A stretch of DNA of 64,000 bases from Nocardia flavorosea (GCF_015477805.1 NZ_JADLQL010000002.1:124001-188000); one strand, 5' to 3'; positions 54,327 through 64,000 are shown, counted from the stretch's first letter. The notes: generated by a model not told the origin, from the letters alone. Numbers and translations are program-made.

Positions 54327-55583
54327 TCAGAGGTCGAAAACTCGCTGAGCCGGCGGCACCGGCGGGCACGCCGCGGAGATCTGCGCTACGAGCTGCCACG
54401 GCCGGTTCCCGTCGACCGACGATTTACCACTGGTCAGTATCCCGCCGGCGAGACCGCGTTCCGGGTCGGCCCAGCCGTACTGGGTGGTGAACCCGCTGCG
54501 CCCGAAATGCGCTGTGGTGTCGCGGCCGAATTTCGAACGCCGGCCACCCAATTCGTAGCCGCCGCGGCTCACCCGCCCGGCGACACCGGGCACTCGCGGC
54601 GCCGGCCGCACCATCTCGCGCACGGTTTCCGGGCGCAGCACCCGGACTCCGTCGAGTTCCCCGCCCCGCGCCAGGATCTCGTAGAAACGCGCGAGTTCGG
54701 CGGCGGTGGTCACCAGGTTGCCCGACGGCAGCTCCGCGGTCAGGAACGCACGGTTGGACTCGCGGTTCACCGCATCCTTCGCGAATCCGCCGCCGAGCGC
54801 TTTACCGGCGACGAACGAGGCGATACGCGACGGCGGCGGCCCGGTCTTGACGCTCGGCACCACCGCGTCCACTTCCTCGGGCCGGACGCCGAGGTTCGTC
54901 CAGCGGAACCCCAGCGGGTTCAGCACATGCTCGGCCAGATGGTCTCGGATCCGTTTGCCGGTGGCCCGCTGCACCAGCAGACGCAGGATCAAACCGCTGG
55001 TGAGAGCGTGATATACGCGAAATCGGCCGGGCGGGTAGCTGGGTTTCAGCGCGGTCAGCCCGCGGAGGCAGAGGTCTTCGTCGAAGGTCATTTCGTGGCC
55101 GCGGAACGGCGGGGCCACGAACGGCACCCCGGCGGAATGGGCGAGCACCTGACCGATGGTGATCGCGGCCTTACCGTTCGCCGCGAATTCGGGGATGTAA
55201 TCGCTGACCCGGTCGTCGTAGCCGAACATCCCCTGTTCGATGAGCAGGTAGATCACTGCCGCGGAAACACCCTTCGCGGTGGAGAAACCGCAGAACGGCG
55301 ATTCCGTGGTCACCGCAACGCGCTCGGTATCCGGGCCGTCGCCTGGGGCGTTACCCCAGCCGTGGCCGATCGCCCGGTTCAGCACGACCTTCCCGTTACG
55401 GCGCAGGCACACCTGGATCGCGGGTGTTCCGCCCAGCCGGTACCAGTCGCGTACCGACGCCCAGATCGCGTCGACGTCCGCGGGATCCAGGCCCGCGCCG
55501 GCCGGGTCTGCTTCCGGGCCGACGGAGGTGATGTCGTCCAGCTGGGCGGCGACCGGGACCAGGAGCGCGGAATCTGCCTTCAC
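54327..55583 (-). CDS. beta-lactamase-family serine hydrolase
   Basis: This 418-residue protein is of the class C beta-lactamase/esterase family VIII fold (EstB and LipD type). The SxxK motif is in FCGFSTAKGVSAAV, the second motif region is VYHALTSGLILR, and the third region near the C-terminus is AHFGRSGFTTQYGWADPE (an HxG-like element). No signal peptide is seen, so an intracellular esterase is likelier than a lactamase. The GTG at 55583 is chosen because the frame upstream is Arg/Gly-rich and unlike the family. Confidence 0.87.
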   Translation of the reverse strand: MKADSALLVPVAAQLDDITSVGPEADPAGAGLDPADVDAIWASVRDWYRLGGTPAIQVCLRRNGKVVLNRAIGHGWGNAPGDGPDTERVAVTTESPFCGFSTAKGVSAAVIYLLIEQGMFGYDDRVSDYIPEFAANGKAAITIGQVLAHSAGVPFVAPPFRGHEMTFDEDLCLRGLTALKPSYPPGRFRVYHALTSGLILRLLVQRATGKRIRDHLAEHVLNPLGFRWTNLGVRPEEVDAVVPSVKTGPPPSRIASFVAGKALGGGFAKDAVNRESNRAFLTAELPSGNLVTTAAELARFYEILARGGELDGVRVLRPETVREMVRPAPRVPGVAGRVSRGGYELGGRRSKFGRDTTAHFGRSGFTTQYGWADPERGLAGGILTSGKSSVDGNRPWQLVAQISAACPPVPPAQRVFDL

Positions 55584-55801
55584 CGTTCCCAGGGTAGCCA
55601 CGCGAGCCGCGCCGGGCCGGGCCGAGGACGTGCCGGCCCGGCCACTCCCGGCCCCGGGCCGCCCTTCGGTCCAGCGTTCGCGGACCGGCACGATGACCTG
55701 CCCGAACACCATCGTGACAGAGATCACCGAATGCGGTTACCGGCGGCTGTGCTCTGATCATCGAAGAAGCAATGCTCGTTTCCGCCCGTCGAGAGGTGAC
55801 C

Positions 55802-57352
55802 ATGACGTCCGCGAATACGCGCTTGTCCCGGGCACACATCTGGCTGCTGACGCTGTCCTCGCTGGCCGTCGCACTGGTCATCGCCGCGATGGCCGCGCTG
55901 TATACGGCGCTGCCGGAGATCGCCGCAGATACCGGAGCGAGCCAGCAGCAACTCACCTGGGTGGTCGACGGCTACACCCTCGCCCTGGCCTGCCTGGTGT
56001 TGTTCTCCGGCGCATTCGGTGACCGCTTCGGCCGCCGGATCATGATGGTGCTCGGACTGGGTATTTTCGCGATCGCATCGGCCATACCGCTGTTCCTGGA
56101 CGCGCCCACCTGGATCATCGGTTCCCGCGCGGTCGCCGGAATCGGTGCGGCGCTGGTCATGCCGTCCACGCTGTCGCTGCTGACCGGTGGTTTTCCCGCC
56201 GAGAAACGCGGGGTCGCGGTAGGGCTGTGGGCCGGTGTGGTCAGCGGCGGCGCCGTCATCGGCATTCTCGGCTCCGGCCTCCTGCTTCAGGTGTGGTCGT
56301 GGCAGGCGATCTTCCTCGCGATGACCATCGCCGGCGTCGTCCTCGCGATCGCCGGTTGCACCGTGCCCGAATCGGTGGACGAACTCCGTCCACCGCTGGA
56401 CTTCTGGGGCGGGATCACCTCTTCCCTCGCTGTCGGAGCGGTCGTGGTCGGCGCTATCGAGGCCCCGGTGCGCGGCTGGTCCGATCCCGTGGTCCTCGGC
56501 CTGTTCGGCGGCGGAATCCTCGCCGCTGTGGGTTTCGCGACGGTGGAACTGCGGGTTCCGCATCCGCTGCTGGATGTCCGGCTGTTCGCCGACCGTGGTT
56601 TCGGCAGCGGCGCGGTGAGCGTGGGGGTGCAGTTCCTGGTGGCGTTCGGCTACTTCCTGCTGTTCGTCCAGTACATGCAGTTGATCTTCGGCTATTCACC
56701 GCTCATGTCGGCGCTGGCGATGGCGCCGATGATCGCACCGCTCATCGGTATCTCGGTCTTCGCGCCCCGGCTGGCCGAACGTTTCGGCCTGCGCCTGCCG
56801 ACACTCGTCGGACTACTGTGCGTCGGCACCGCGCTGATCCTGGTCTCCCGGACCACCGTGGACAGCACCTATATCGATGTCCTGTGGCCGCTGCTGATCC
56901 TCAGCACCGGTCTCGGCCTGTGCACCGCCCCCGCGACCGCCGCCATCATCAATGGCACACCGCCGGAAAAGCACGGGGTGGCGTCGGCGGTCAACGACGC
57001 GTCCCGTGAGGTCGGTGCGGCCATCGGGATCGCGGTCTCCGGCAGCATCCTGGCCGTCGGCTACACCGACCGGATCGCGCCGGCCCTGCCCGGCCTGCCC
57101 GAACAGGCCCGCGGCCCGGTCGGCGATTCACTCGCTGCGGCACTGGAGGTCACCGAACAGGCCGGGCCGGTCGCCGCGCCGCTGGCGGATTTCGCCAAGG
57201 AAGCCTTCGTGCACGGAGCACAGCAGGCCTCGCTGGCCCTCGGGGTCCTGACCGTGGTGATGGCGTTCGTCCTGGGCGCCTGGGCCCCCGGCCGGGTCCG
57301 CAAGACCACCAGCGACTCGACCTCGGACGACCAGGCGCTGACGAACCGCTGA
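55802..57352 (+). CDS. DHA2-type MFS drug exporter
   Basis: This 516-residue major facilitator has fourteen hydrophobic segments (DHA2 family). The motif A loop is GAFGDRFGRRIMMVLG, and motif C-like GVVSGGAVIGILGSGLLL is in TM5, typical of antiporters. The ATG at 55802 follows GAGAGG. It would export drugs or metabolites using the proton gradient; no regulator is directly linked, although a TetR gene lies 1.7 kb upstream. Confidence 0.9.
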   Translation: MTSANTRLSRAHIWLLTLSSLAVALVIAAMAALYTALPEIAADTGASQQQLTWVVDGYTLALACLVLFSGAFGDRFGRRIMMVLGLGIFAIASAIPLFLDAPTWIIGSRAVAGIGAALVMPSTLSLLTGGFPAEKRGVAVGLWAGVVSGGAVIGILGSGLLLQVWSWQAIFLAMTIAGVVLAIAGCTVPESVDELRPPLDFWGGITSSLAVGAVVVGAIEAPVRGWSDPVVLGLFGGGILAAVGFATVELRVPHPLLDVRLFADRGFGSGAVSVGVQFLVAFGYFLLFVQYMQLIFGYSPLMSALAMAPMIAPLIGISVFAPRLAERFGLRLPTLVGLLCVGTALILVSRTTVDSTYIDVLWPLLILSTGLGLCTAPATAAIINGTPPEKHGVASAVNDASREVGAAIGIAVSGSILAVGYTDRIAPALPGLPEQARGPVGDSLAAALEVTEQAGPVAAPLADFAKEAFVHGAQQASLALGVLTVVMAFVLGAWAPGRVRKTTSDSTSDDQALTNR

Positions 57353-57383
57353 GTCGCGGCCGAGCCAAGTAGCCAATAGCGTC

Positions 57384-58394
57384 CTATCTGACCGGCGCCT
57401 TCACCGATCGAGGCATTTCTTCGTCACCGCCGGCCCGGGCAGTGGTCCGCGCCGGCTCGGCGTCACCGTCCGCGGGATCGGCCTCGCCGCCGGCACCGGC
57501 GGTATCGCCGAACGCGGGCTCCGCGGCCCGGGCCGCCCGGGATTTCCGCCACGCATACCCGGTGAGCGCAACCGCCACCAGCGCGATCACCACGTAGGCG
57601 ACTGTGCGTGGCGCCCCCTCGATATCGAAAGTTTTGAACAGCGTGCGCGCGTTCGTCAGCACCAGCACACCGCCGACGCCGGTGCCGAGCACCGCCGGAG
57701 CCACCCGGCTCACCAGCCATGCCGCCAGTGGTGCCGCCAGCACACCGCCCAGCGCCAGGCCGGCGATGATCAGCAGATTGTCGAAGAAGTCCGAGCCGAG
57801 TCCGAGCAGGAATCCCGCACTGGCCGACGCCGAGACGATGAACTCCGAGGTGCTCACCGTACCGATCACCCGGCGAGGCGCGGACCGGCCGGTGGTCAGC
57901 AGCGTGCTGGTGGTGACCGGTCCCCAGCCGCCCCCGCCGCTGGCGTCGATGAAACCGCCGAACAACCCGAGCGGGGTCAGGAACTTCGCCGAATGCGCGG
58001 CCTTCTCCGAAGCCGCGATTTCCAGCGGCGGCCGGGACGAGAACCGGACGATCAGGAAAACGCCGATGGCCAGCAGGATTCCCGCCGTCACCGGCTCGGC
58101 GGCCTCGGTCGAGATCCGGGAGAGCACGGTCGCGCCGAGGAATGCGCCGATACCGCCGGGCACCCCCAGTCGCAGCACCATCTTCCAGTCGACATTGCCG
58201 AACCGCCAGTGTGAGATTCCCGAGGCCAGCGTGGTCGCGACCTCCGCGAAATGCACCGCCGCGCTCGCATGTGCGGCCCCGGTACCGCTGAGAACGAGCA
58301 GGGTCGTCGCGGTGACGCCGAAGGCCATCCCGAGCGTCCCGTCGACGATTTGCGCGCCGATACCCACAAGGGTGAAAACAAGTAACTTGATCAT
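57384..58394 (-). CDS. TauE/SafE family permease
   Basis: This 336-residue membrane protein has eight hydrophobic segments in two repeated halves: GIGAQIVDGTLGMAFGVTAT in the first half and GLFGGFIDASGGGGWGPVTT in the second, both characteristic of sulfite/organosulfonate transporters of the TauE/SafE (DUF81) group. The C-terminal 55 residues are a polar cytoplasmic tail. The ATG at 58394 starts directly before the first helix. The transported anion is unknown. Confidence 0.88.
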   Translation of the reverse strand: MIKLLVFTLVGIGAQIVDGTLGMAFGVTATTLLVLSGTGAAHASAAVHFAEVATTLASGISHWRFGNVDWKMVLRLGVPGGIGAFLGATVLSRISTEAAEPVTAGILLAIGVFLIVRFSSRPPLEIAASEKAAHSAKFLTPLGLFGGFIDASGGGGWGPVTTSTLLTTGRSAPRRVIGTVSTSEFIVSASASAGFLLGLGSDFFDNLLIIAGLALGGVLAAPLAAWLVSRVAPAVLGTGVGGVLVLTNARTLFKTFDIEGAPRTVAYVVIALVAVALTGYAWRKSRAARAAEPAFGDTAGAGGEADPADGDAEPARTTARAGGDEEMPRSVKAPVR

Positions 58395-58567
58395 GACGGT
58401 GTGCTCCCGAACCTGGACCGGAGATCCGAGGCTACGACGCGCATACCGCCGTGACACCGGTTGCGATCACCGTGAATCCAACCCCTCCGGCGCGACATAT
58501 CCGCACATCGAGAGGTTTCGTCGGAAAATCGTTCGGCAAGAACCACCACTGCTGGTAAGACTGGCCG

Positions 58568-59593
58568 GTGCCCGTCCAAACCTGCCGCCGGATAATCCTG
58601 CGGGACCGGCCTGCCGCCGCGATCACCGCCACCACCTTCGCCACCGAGACCGTTCCCCGGCCGGTCCCGGCCGACGGCGAGGCACTGGTCGAAGTGTTCT
58701 GGCTCGGTATAGACGCGACCCAGCGCACCTGGCTCAACTCCGGACCGACCTACATCCAGCCGGTCGATATCGGTGCCGTGATGCGCGGCAGCGGAGTGGG
58801 CCGGGTGATCGAATCGCGCAATCCGGAGCTACCGGAAGGCCAGTGGGTCTACGGCGAACTCGGCTGGCAGGAGTACGCGATCGCGCGCACGGGCGGCCTG
58901 TTCGGCGTCAATCCGGTGCCGCCGGGTATCGAACCCCGTCATACGCTGACAGTTTTCGGGGTCAGCGGACTCACCGCCTACATCGGTGTAGCCGAGATCC
59001 TGCGGGTTGCCGAATCGGACGCGGTGCTGGTCACCGGGGCGGCCGGAAGTGTCGGTTCGCTCGCCGGGCAGATCGCGCGGCTGGCCGGCGCGCGAGTGAT
59101 CGGTACCGTGGGATCGGACCGGAAGACCGACTGGGTACGCGAGACCGCACGGTTCGACGCATGCCTGAACTACCGCACCGACGACGTCCGGGCCGGATTA
59201 CGCGATTTCGCGCCGGACGGTCTCACCGCGGTATTCGACAATATCGGCGGTGTTCTGCTGGAACGGGCACTCGACAATCTGGCCGTGCACGCCCGGGTCG
59301 CCCTGTGCGGCTCCATTTCCTCCGGTTATACCGCCGAGGGTTACGGAACCGGGCCGGCGAACTATATGCAGCTGGCCTTCCGGCGCGCCCGTATGGAGGG
59401 TTTTCTGTTCTTCGATCACGCCGCGATGTTCCCGGCGGCACTGAACCGGTTGGCGGGCTGGGTTTCCACGGGCGATCTGCGCTGGGCCGAGGACATCGTC
59501 GACGGCCTGGAAAATGCGCCGGCCGCACTGCAACGGCTGTTCGACGGTTCGAACCTCGGCAAGCAACTGGTCAGGGTACGGGCAGCGCAATAG
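58568..59593 (+). CDS. MDR-type NADP-dependent oxidoreductase
   Basis: This 341-residue medium-chain reductase is of the leukotriene B4 12-hydroxydehydrogenase/YncB subfamily. The N-terminal substrate domain contains PVDIGAVMRGSGVGRVIES, the cofactor site is LVTGAAGSVGSLAGQIARL, and the segment CGSISSGYTAEG and YMQLAFRRARMEGFLFFDH are family-typical. It lacks structural zinc ligands, as expected. It would reduce alpha,beta-unsaturated carbonyls with NADPH. The start is a GTG at 58568. Confidence 0.9.
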   Translation: MPVQTCRRIILRDRPAAAITATTFATETVPRPVPADGEALVEVFWLGIDATQRTWLNSGPTYIQPVDIGAVMRGSGVGRVIESRNPELPEGQWVYGELGWQEYAIARTGGLFGVNPVPPGIEPRHTLTVFGVSGLTAYIGVAEILRVAESDAVLVTGAAGSVGSLAGQIARLAGARVIGTVGSDRKTDWVRETARFDACLNYRTDDVRAGLRDFAPDGLTAVFDNIGGVLLERALDNLAVHARVALCGSISSGYTAEGYGTGPANYMQLAFRRARMEGFLFFDHAAMFPAALNRLAGWVSTGDLRWAEDIVDGLENAPAALQRLFDGSNLGKQLVRVRAAQ

Positions 59594-59728
59594 CCTCGGT
59601 CCGATACTGCCGGCGCTGTGGTCGCCGCTCGTGGTCCGGCGGCGGCCTGCGCGCACTTCGATAGCCGCCAGTATCAAATGAGACCCACAACACTTTCATC
59701 GCCGTGCCGCCTGTAATGTCACTGAACC

Positions 59729-61996
59729 GTGCCTGACTTCGGTGTGCGTGCTGAACGAAAGACGACGTTGTTCTGGGCCGCCATGACCACCCTCGGGGTG
59801 CTCGCCGGGTATGCCGCGGTACTGCTCGCCAATCCGCGGCACTTCTACACCGACGACACCGAAGCCCAGTACGTTCCCCTTTGGCTGGACGTCGGACGGC
59901 GCCTGCGCGAAGGGAATTTCCCGGGTATCGCACCGGAGCAGTGGATGGCCGGGAACTTCCTGGTAGAAGGCCAGGCCAGTGTTTTCAACCCGCCGCAGTT
60001 GCTCGTCGCGCTACTGGCGCCGTCGTTCGACAACCTGGTCGTCCTGGCCACCCTGGTAAAGCTCGCGTATTCGATCGTTCTCGCACTCGGTGTGTTCCGG
60101 GTGTGCCTGGCGTACCGGGCGCACCCGGCATGGGCGGCGGTGGCGGGTGTCGCATTCTGTTTCTCGGGATGGTTGCTGTTCCTGGACCAGGCGAGCTGGG
60201 TGCTCGGTCTCGCCGGTACGGCATGGCTCACGCACGCTTGGGCTTCCGGGGTGCACTACGCACGCGGCCGCGGCGGGCCGATCCCGGTGTTCGTATTCCT
60301 GTTCTTCGCGATCACCCTCGGATACGTCTGGCCCGGTGTGGAATCCGCACTCATGATCGTCGCCGTCGCTGCCGGGGAGTGGGTGTATCAGCGCAGGCCG
60401 TGGCCGTCGGTGCGGCTACTGCTGGCCGCCGGATACGCCGGAGCGGCGGGCCTCATGACCTACCTGCCCCCATTGCTTTCGGCCGACGTGACCTGGCGGA
60501 CCGCCGACGAGGCGATCCACAACGACGGTTTCATGACCGTACCGTGGTCGGAATCGCTGAATGCGAGCCTGCCCAGCACACTTCCGTCGTTCAACTCGTG
60601 GTTCGGCCTGATCCAGCCGATGCCGATCGTCTATATCGCCTGGTTCCTGCTTCCGGCACTGGCATTCATCGATTGGAAGGCCGCCGGGCAGACATTGCGG
60701 GAGTCCGCCGGGGCGGTGATCTTCGCCGGTATCGCGCTGATGTGGACAGCGGGCCCGGCCGCCTTCGGTCCGCTGCGGTGGCCGGCGCGGGTACTGCCGA
60801 TGCTCGCCCTGGCCTTGCTCGTACTGTGCTGTGTTCTGCTGAGTCGCCATGCGACCCTCACGAACTGGCGGACGCGCGGTGGGGTGGCCGGACTGCTGGT
60901 GCTGATCCTGCTGGTGCGGTCGGTGTCCGCGGCCCCGAGCAACCGCATCTGGACGCATATCGGGGCCGCCGCGGTCGTTGTGGCTCTGGGCATCGTGGTC
61001 GGGCTGGTGTTCGCGAAATGGGGCCGGACCGCGGCCTGCGCGGCGTTATTGGCCACCATCGCCCCGATCGCGTACTACCAGGTGGACAGCTCCTATCCGC
61101 ATCCGATGTCGTGGAACCTGCCTGCAAGCCGCTCCGCGGCCCAGGCGCTCTTCCCGGACTTCGACGGCACCACCCTGCAACTCGGCAACAGTTCGATCTT
61201 CCCCGGCGACGCCAAAGATCTCACCGGCGTCTACAGTTCGCTGGTCGTGGGCCTCTATGCCGCGGACCTCGGACTCGACTACGTCAACGGCTACACCCCC
61301 ATCGGCCACCGGGCGTTCTCGGAGCGCACCTGTATGCGCTGGGAGGGCAGCACCTGCCCGGAAGCCTTCGACAAGATCTTCGCCCCGGAGCCGGTGACCG
61401 GTGAACCACTGGTCGACCTGATGAAAGTCGATCGGATCACCCTGATGCGGCTGGTGTACCCGGATGCCCGCGATAATCCGCCCCCGCCGGGCTGGCACTG
61501 GGTGGACTACCCGCCGAACGATAAATGGATCTGGGTCCTGGAACGCGATACCGGCCCGGTATCGACGGCCGAAGGCCGAATCGCGCACACCGACGGTGTC
61601 GACGCGGTCTCGGTCTCGGAAACCGAGAACACCAGTACCGTGCGGGTCTCGTCGGCGCACGGTGGACGGATCACATTCGCCCGCCTGGCATGGCCGGGCT
61701 ACCGGGCCACGATCGACGGCCGCGAGCACGATTACGTGGCCCTCGACGACATATTCGTCTCGGTGGAGATACCCGCGGGCACCGAGAACGCCGAACTCGA
61801 GATCACGTGGCGGCCGCCGGGGATGCCGCTCGGAATCGCCACCTTCGTACTCGGACTCATCGGTATCGGTGTGCTGCAACTCGGCTACATTCGCCACTGG
61901 TGGCGGTCCCGTCCCCGTACCGGGAAATCGGATCCGCGACCCGACCCGCTTGCTCCGGCTCCGGCGGAACACGCGGAATCATTCGCCCGCGTGTGA
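59729..61996 (+). CDS. large polytopic membrane protein (YfhO/GT-C-like)
   Basis: This 755-residue protein has about 12 hydrophobic helices in its first 430 residues, then a soluble extracellular-type domain (about 440-695) and a final helix (GIATFVLGLIGIGVLQL). The first loop, FYTDDTEAQYVPLWLDVGRR, has the Asp-Asp pair expected of GT-C glycosyltransferase-like proteins, and the overall plan resembles YfhO. It may transfer a sugar from a polyprenyl carrier to the cell envelope, but donor and acceptor are unknown. It starts at a GTG and is transcribed alone. Confidence 0.75.
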   Translation: MPDFGVRAERKTTLFWAAMTTLGVLAGYAAVLLANPRHFYTDDTEAQYVPLWLDVGRRLREGNFPGIAPEQWMAGNFLVEGQASVFNPPQLLVALLAPSFDNLVVLATLVKLAYSIVLALGVFRVCLAYRAHPAWAAVAGVAFCFSGWLLFLDQASWVLGLAGTAWLTHAWASGVHYARGRGGPIPVFVFLFFAITLGYVWPGVESALMIVAVAAGEWVYQRRPWPSVRLLLAAGYAGAAGLMTYLPPLLSADVTWRTADEAIHNDGFMTVPWSESLNASLPSTLPSFNSWFGLIQPMPIVYIAWFLLPALAFIDWKAAGQTLRESAGAVIFAGIALMWTAGPAAFGPLRWPARVLPMLALALLVLCCVLLSRHATLTNWRTRGGVAGLLVLILLVRSVSAAPSNRIWTHIGAAAVVVALGIVVGLVFAKWGRTAACAALLATIAPIAYYQVDSSYPHPMSWNLPASRSAAQALFPDFDGTTLQLGNSSIFPGDAKDLTGVYSSLVVGLYAADLGLDYVNGYTPIGHRAFSERTCMRWEGSTCPEAFDKIFAPEPVTGEPLVDLMKVDRITLMRLVYPDARDNPPPPGWHWVDYPPNDKWIWVLERDTGPVSTAEGRIAHTDGVDAVSVSETENTSTVRVSSAHGGRITFARLAWPGYRATIDGREHDYVALDDIFVSVEIPAGTENAELEITWRPPGMPLGIATFVLGLIGIGVLQLGYIRHWWRSRPRTGKSDPRPDPLAPAPAEHAESFARV

Positions 61997-62382
61997 ACCG
62001 GAGCAACCGGTCGCCGAGTATCTACGCCCGCGGAATTGCGGGCGGCGCTGTACAGGCCGACCCGGTGGGTGCGTCCTGCACTGGGCTCGGACGGGCCACC
62101 GCCTTTACGCGATGTCGATGGCTACATTTCCGCCGGGTCCGAGTCACGGCGCGGCTCGCCTCCGGTGGAACGGCCGGCGGTAGCGGCCGGACGTAGGCGC
62201 ACCTGCGCGTATACCGCTGCCTCCGGGGGCACGCAGCACTCGCCTTCTTCGGACAGGGCCCGCACGGGCGCGGGGTCCACGCGGTCATGACCATCAGATG
62301 TCCGGAACCGCGCCGGGCAACCGGAGTCGCGATCGGGCCCGTCCAGTGGTGTACCCGAGGGCTCCCGGCGGAATGCCCCGGC
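61997..62382. other. gene-free interval after the YfhO-like gene
   Basis: About 385 bases between convergent genes hold no supported ORF. A hairpin CGCCCGC-GGAATT-GCGGGCG lies at 62025-62044, 29 bases after the stop, and could end transcription of the YfhO-like gene, although no T-run follows. Confidence 0.4.
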
Positions 62383-62949
62383 TCAGTACTGCTGACGCCG
62401 GTCGACCGCGCCCGCCCCGATCGACCCCAGCAGCGTGATGATGCACAGGCCGGCGATCAGGTTGATCGCGGCGGTGGCGATCTTGGCGTCGAGTCCGGCC
62501 ACCAGGGTGAACGGCAGCAGCACCGCCAATGCCGTGACCAAGCCGGTGATCCAGTAGAAGAACTGCAGCGGATTGGGCATCAGCGCCAGAAGCAGGTTCA
62601 GCAGGCCGGTGGCGGCGATCGCGGCGGCGGCGCCGGCTATCGCATACGAGGTGGTGGAGACCGTACCGTAGGCGCCCGCGCCCTCCGGGGAGAGCACCGC
62701 GATATTCAGGATGCCGCGTACCAGCATGATGGCGACCACGATCACCAAGGCCACCACCACGGCGGTGCCGAGCCCGCCTGCCCACAGCCGGCCCAGATTG
62801 ATCTTCGGCTCCGCCGGTTCCGCGTAGCCCGCTGGTTCCGCATATCCCGGCGGCTCGGAATACCCCGGCTGGTGCGGGTACCCCGGCTGTTGTTGGTGAC
62901 CCTGCCGGTAAGGGTCCTGCCGTCCATAGTTGTACGACGGATCCGTCAT
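62383..62949 (-). CDS. DUF6069-type membrane protein
   Basis: This 188-residue protein has a Gln/Pro/Gly/Tyr-rich cytoplasmic N-terminus with five PGY or AGYAEP repeats (residues 20-47). Four hydrophobic helices follow with the DUF6069 pattern (RLWAGGLGTAVVVALVIVVA, MPNPLQFFYWITGLVTALAV, LIAGLCIITLLGSIGAGAV). The repetitive N-terminus looks disordered and is common in mycolate actinobacterial membrane proteins. Function is unknown. Confidence 0.75.
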   Translation of the reverse strand: MTDPSYNYGRQDPYRQGHQQQPGYPHQPGYSEPPGYAEPAGYAEPAEPKINLGRLWAGGLGTAVVVALVIVVAIMLVRGILNIAVLSPEGAGAYGTVSTTSYAIAGAAAAIAATGLLNLLLALMPNPLQFFYWITGLVTALAVLLPFTLVAGLDAKIATAAINLIAGLCIITLLGSIGAGAVDRRQQY

Positions 62950-63252
62950 AGGCAGAAACTACCCCGCCCGGGGCCGCGCTCCCACTCGAATCGGGCAGGT
63001 ATGTCGCCGGAGGACCGGCAGGGCGGTCGCCGACCACGATCGATCATTCCGCGACCGCCGCACAGGGCGTGGCCCGCGGCGCGACCCGACACTCACCGAA
63101 GCGCCCGCTTCCGGTCTGCGGCGGTACACCGAACGGTGGCACCGCCCGGGCCGAGGCGCTGGATCGTTCCCGGTATTCCGGGGTGGGCGTTCGACCGCTG
63201 CTGGGCGCCTCATATCGTCATGCCTTGGAGGGCCACGGACCGGCCGATAATT
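62950..63252. other. gene-free interval between the DUF6069 and dehydrogenase genes
   Basis: About 300 bases with no supported gene; it should hold the DUF6069 promoter and the 3' end of the dehydrogenase transcript. Nothing structured was recognised. Confidence 0.35.
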
Positions 63253-64000
63253 TCAGTAGCCGCGCTCCGTGTCGATCACCGCGAGCAGCTTGTCTCCGGC
63301 CGCGAAACGCTCGACGTTGGCCGTCACATGGGCTGCCAAAGCCCTGGTGAGCCCCAGCGGGGGATTGGCGATATGCGGCGTGATCAGCGCGTTGGGCAGG
63401 GTCCACAGCGGATGATCGGCGGGTAGCGGTTCCGGATCGGTGACGTCGAGCGCGGCACCGCCGATCGTGTTGTCGCGGAGCGCGGGCACCAGCGCCTCGG
63501 TATCGACCAGGGTTCCGCGGGCCACGTTCACTATCCACGCTGTCGGTTTCATCTGTGCCAGAGTGTCCGCGTCCACGAGGTGCGCGGTATCCGCGGTCGC
63601 CGGGGCAGCGATAACGAAGTGGTCTGCACGCGACCATATTTCGGCTGTCCGGCTCGCGGGAATCGTCTCCGCCGCACCGGGCACCGGAACACCGGATCGG
63701 GTCACTGCCAGAACCTGCGCGCCGAACGCGGTGAGCAGCGGGATCATCGCGCGGCCGATACCGCCACAGCCGACGATCGCCACCGTCGCGCCGTGCAGGG
63801 TGCCGACGCGCGCATCGATCTCCCCCTTACGCCAGGAGGTCGCACGCGCCTGTTCGGCGAGGCCGCGCACTCCGGCGAGCAGCAGCATCGTCGCGTGTTC
63901 GGCGACCGTGCCGGCGTATGCGCCGGCCGCGGAGGTCCAGACGCGCTGGTTGTCGACGAGTCCGGCCGCCAGCCACGGTTCGACACCGGCATAGGGCAGC
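63253..64000 (-). CDS. D-isomer specific 2-hydroxyacid dehydrogenase (5'-truncated)
   Basis: The C-terminal 248 residues of an NAD-dependent 2-hydroxyacid dehydrogenase are present; the frame is open to the right edge. The Rossmann motif is VAIVGCGGIGRAMIPLL, the catalytic Arg is in NVARGTLVDTEAL, the Glu in DVTDPEPLPADHPLW and the His in ALITPHIANPP. The segment AGAYAGTVAEHATMLLLAGVR, before the Rossmann fold, is also conserved. It would reduce a 2-keto acid; the substrate cannot be told from this part. Confidence 0.92.
   Translation of the reverse strand, partial: LPYAGVEPWLAAGLVDNQRVWTSAAGAYAGTVAEHATMLLLAGVRGLAEQARATSWRKGEIDARVGTLHGATVAIVGCGGIGRAMIPLLTAFGAQVLAVTRSGVPVPGAAETIPASRTAEIWSRADHFVIAAPATADTAHLVDADTLAQMKPTAWIVNVARGTLVDTEALVPALRDNTIGGAALDVTDPEPLPADHPLWTLPNALITPHIANPPLGLTRALAAHVTANVERFAAGDKLLAVIDTERGY

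Noticed and set aside
55772..55801. upstream in-frame start (MLVSARREVT) for the DHA2 MFS gene
   Set aside because: The ATG at 55802 has a GAGAGG ribosome site at good distance and gives a normal N-terminus.

Overview
The window is a high-GC actinobacterial chromosome segment. Gene order and several family signatures point to a mycolate-containing member of the Mycobacteriales, most probably Nocardia or a close relative. The recalled Mycobacterium tuberculosis order deoD-pmmB-upp-Rv3311, then sdhCDAB/cdd/deoA/add, dacB1, trpS, icd1, metA, spoU and dnaE2 is kept in outline, with lineage-specific genes inserted between the blocks. I had no database access; family names rest on sequence motifs and recall.

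Layout. 1-2655: nucleoside salvage (end of a purine nucleoside phosphorylase, a phosphohexomutase, upp). 2813-5057: a small type VII secretion-associated set (EspC-like protein, WXG/NlpC-P60 hydrolase, one uncharacterised protein, one YbaB-like protein). 5232-7624: a conserved acidic protein, an orphan VapB-like antitoxin and RadC. 8019-10622: a metal (Mn/Zn) ABC transporter operon with a palindrome upstream. 10762-14213: sdhCDAB, ended by a clear hairpin terminator. 14906-19306: cdd, an LLM flavin oxidoreductase, deoA and add. 19505-26601: DacB-type carboxypeptidase, an ATP-grasp ligase plus MFS pair, a YihY/BrkB membrane protein, trpS and an MpaB-like protein with a divergent TetR gene. 27690-29457: xthA, a secreted barnase-like RNase and barstar, translationally coupled. 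29595-34530: two ESX-style proteins with different cell-wall-hydrolase tails, an alpha/beta hydrolase lacking its serine, and an acyl-CoA dehydrogenase. 34679-37610: icd, a SAM-IV riboswitch, a small leader ORF and metX. 37665-44031: DUF3017, a DUF6745/small-protein pair, and divergently an STM4014-STM4013-STM4012-STM4011 cluster headed by a 29-codon ORF. 44053-48122: amino-acid permease, TrmL-like methyltransferase, DUF167 and DUF4349 proteins. 48310-52325: an SOS-type dnaE2 operon. 52460-64000: SDR, TetR, serine hydrolase, MFS, TauE, MDR reductase, large membrane protein, DUF6069 protein and the end of a 2-hydroxyacid dehydrogenase.

The strongest candidates for something undescribed are the STM401x cluster with a hidden, coupled 29-residue ORF (39647-44031); the SAM-IV riboswitch controlling a 57-codon ORF that ends at the metX start (36170-36471); a dispersed hairpin element found immediately 3' of three unrelated genes (19307, 31718, 48312); and the pair of proteins that join a shared N-terminal ESX-like domain to different muralytic domains (29595, 33421).
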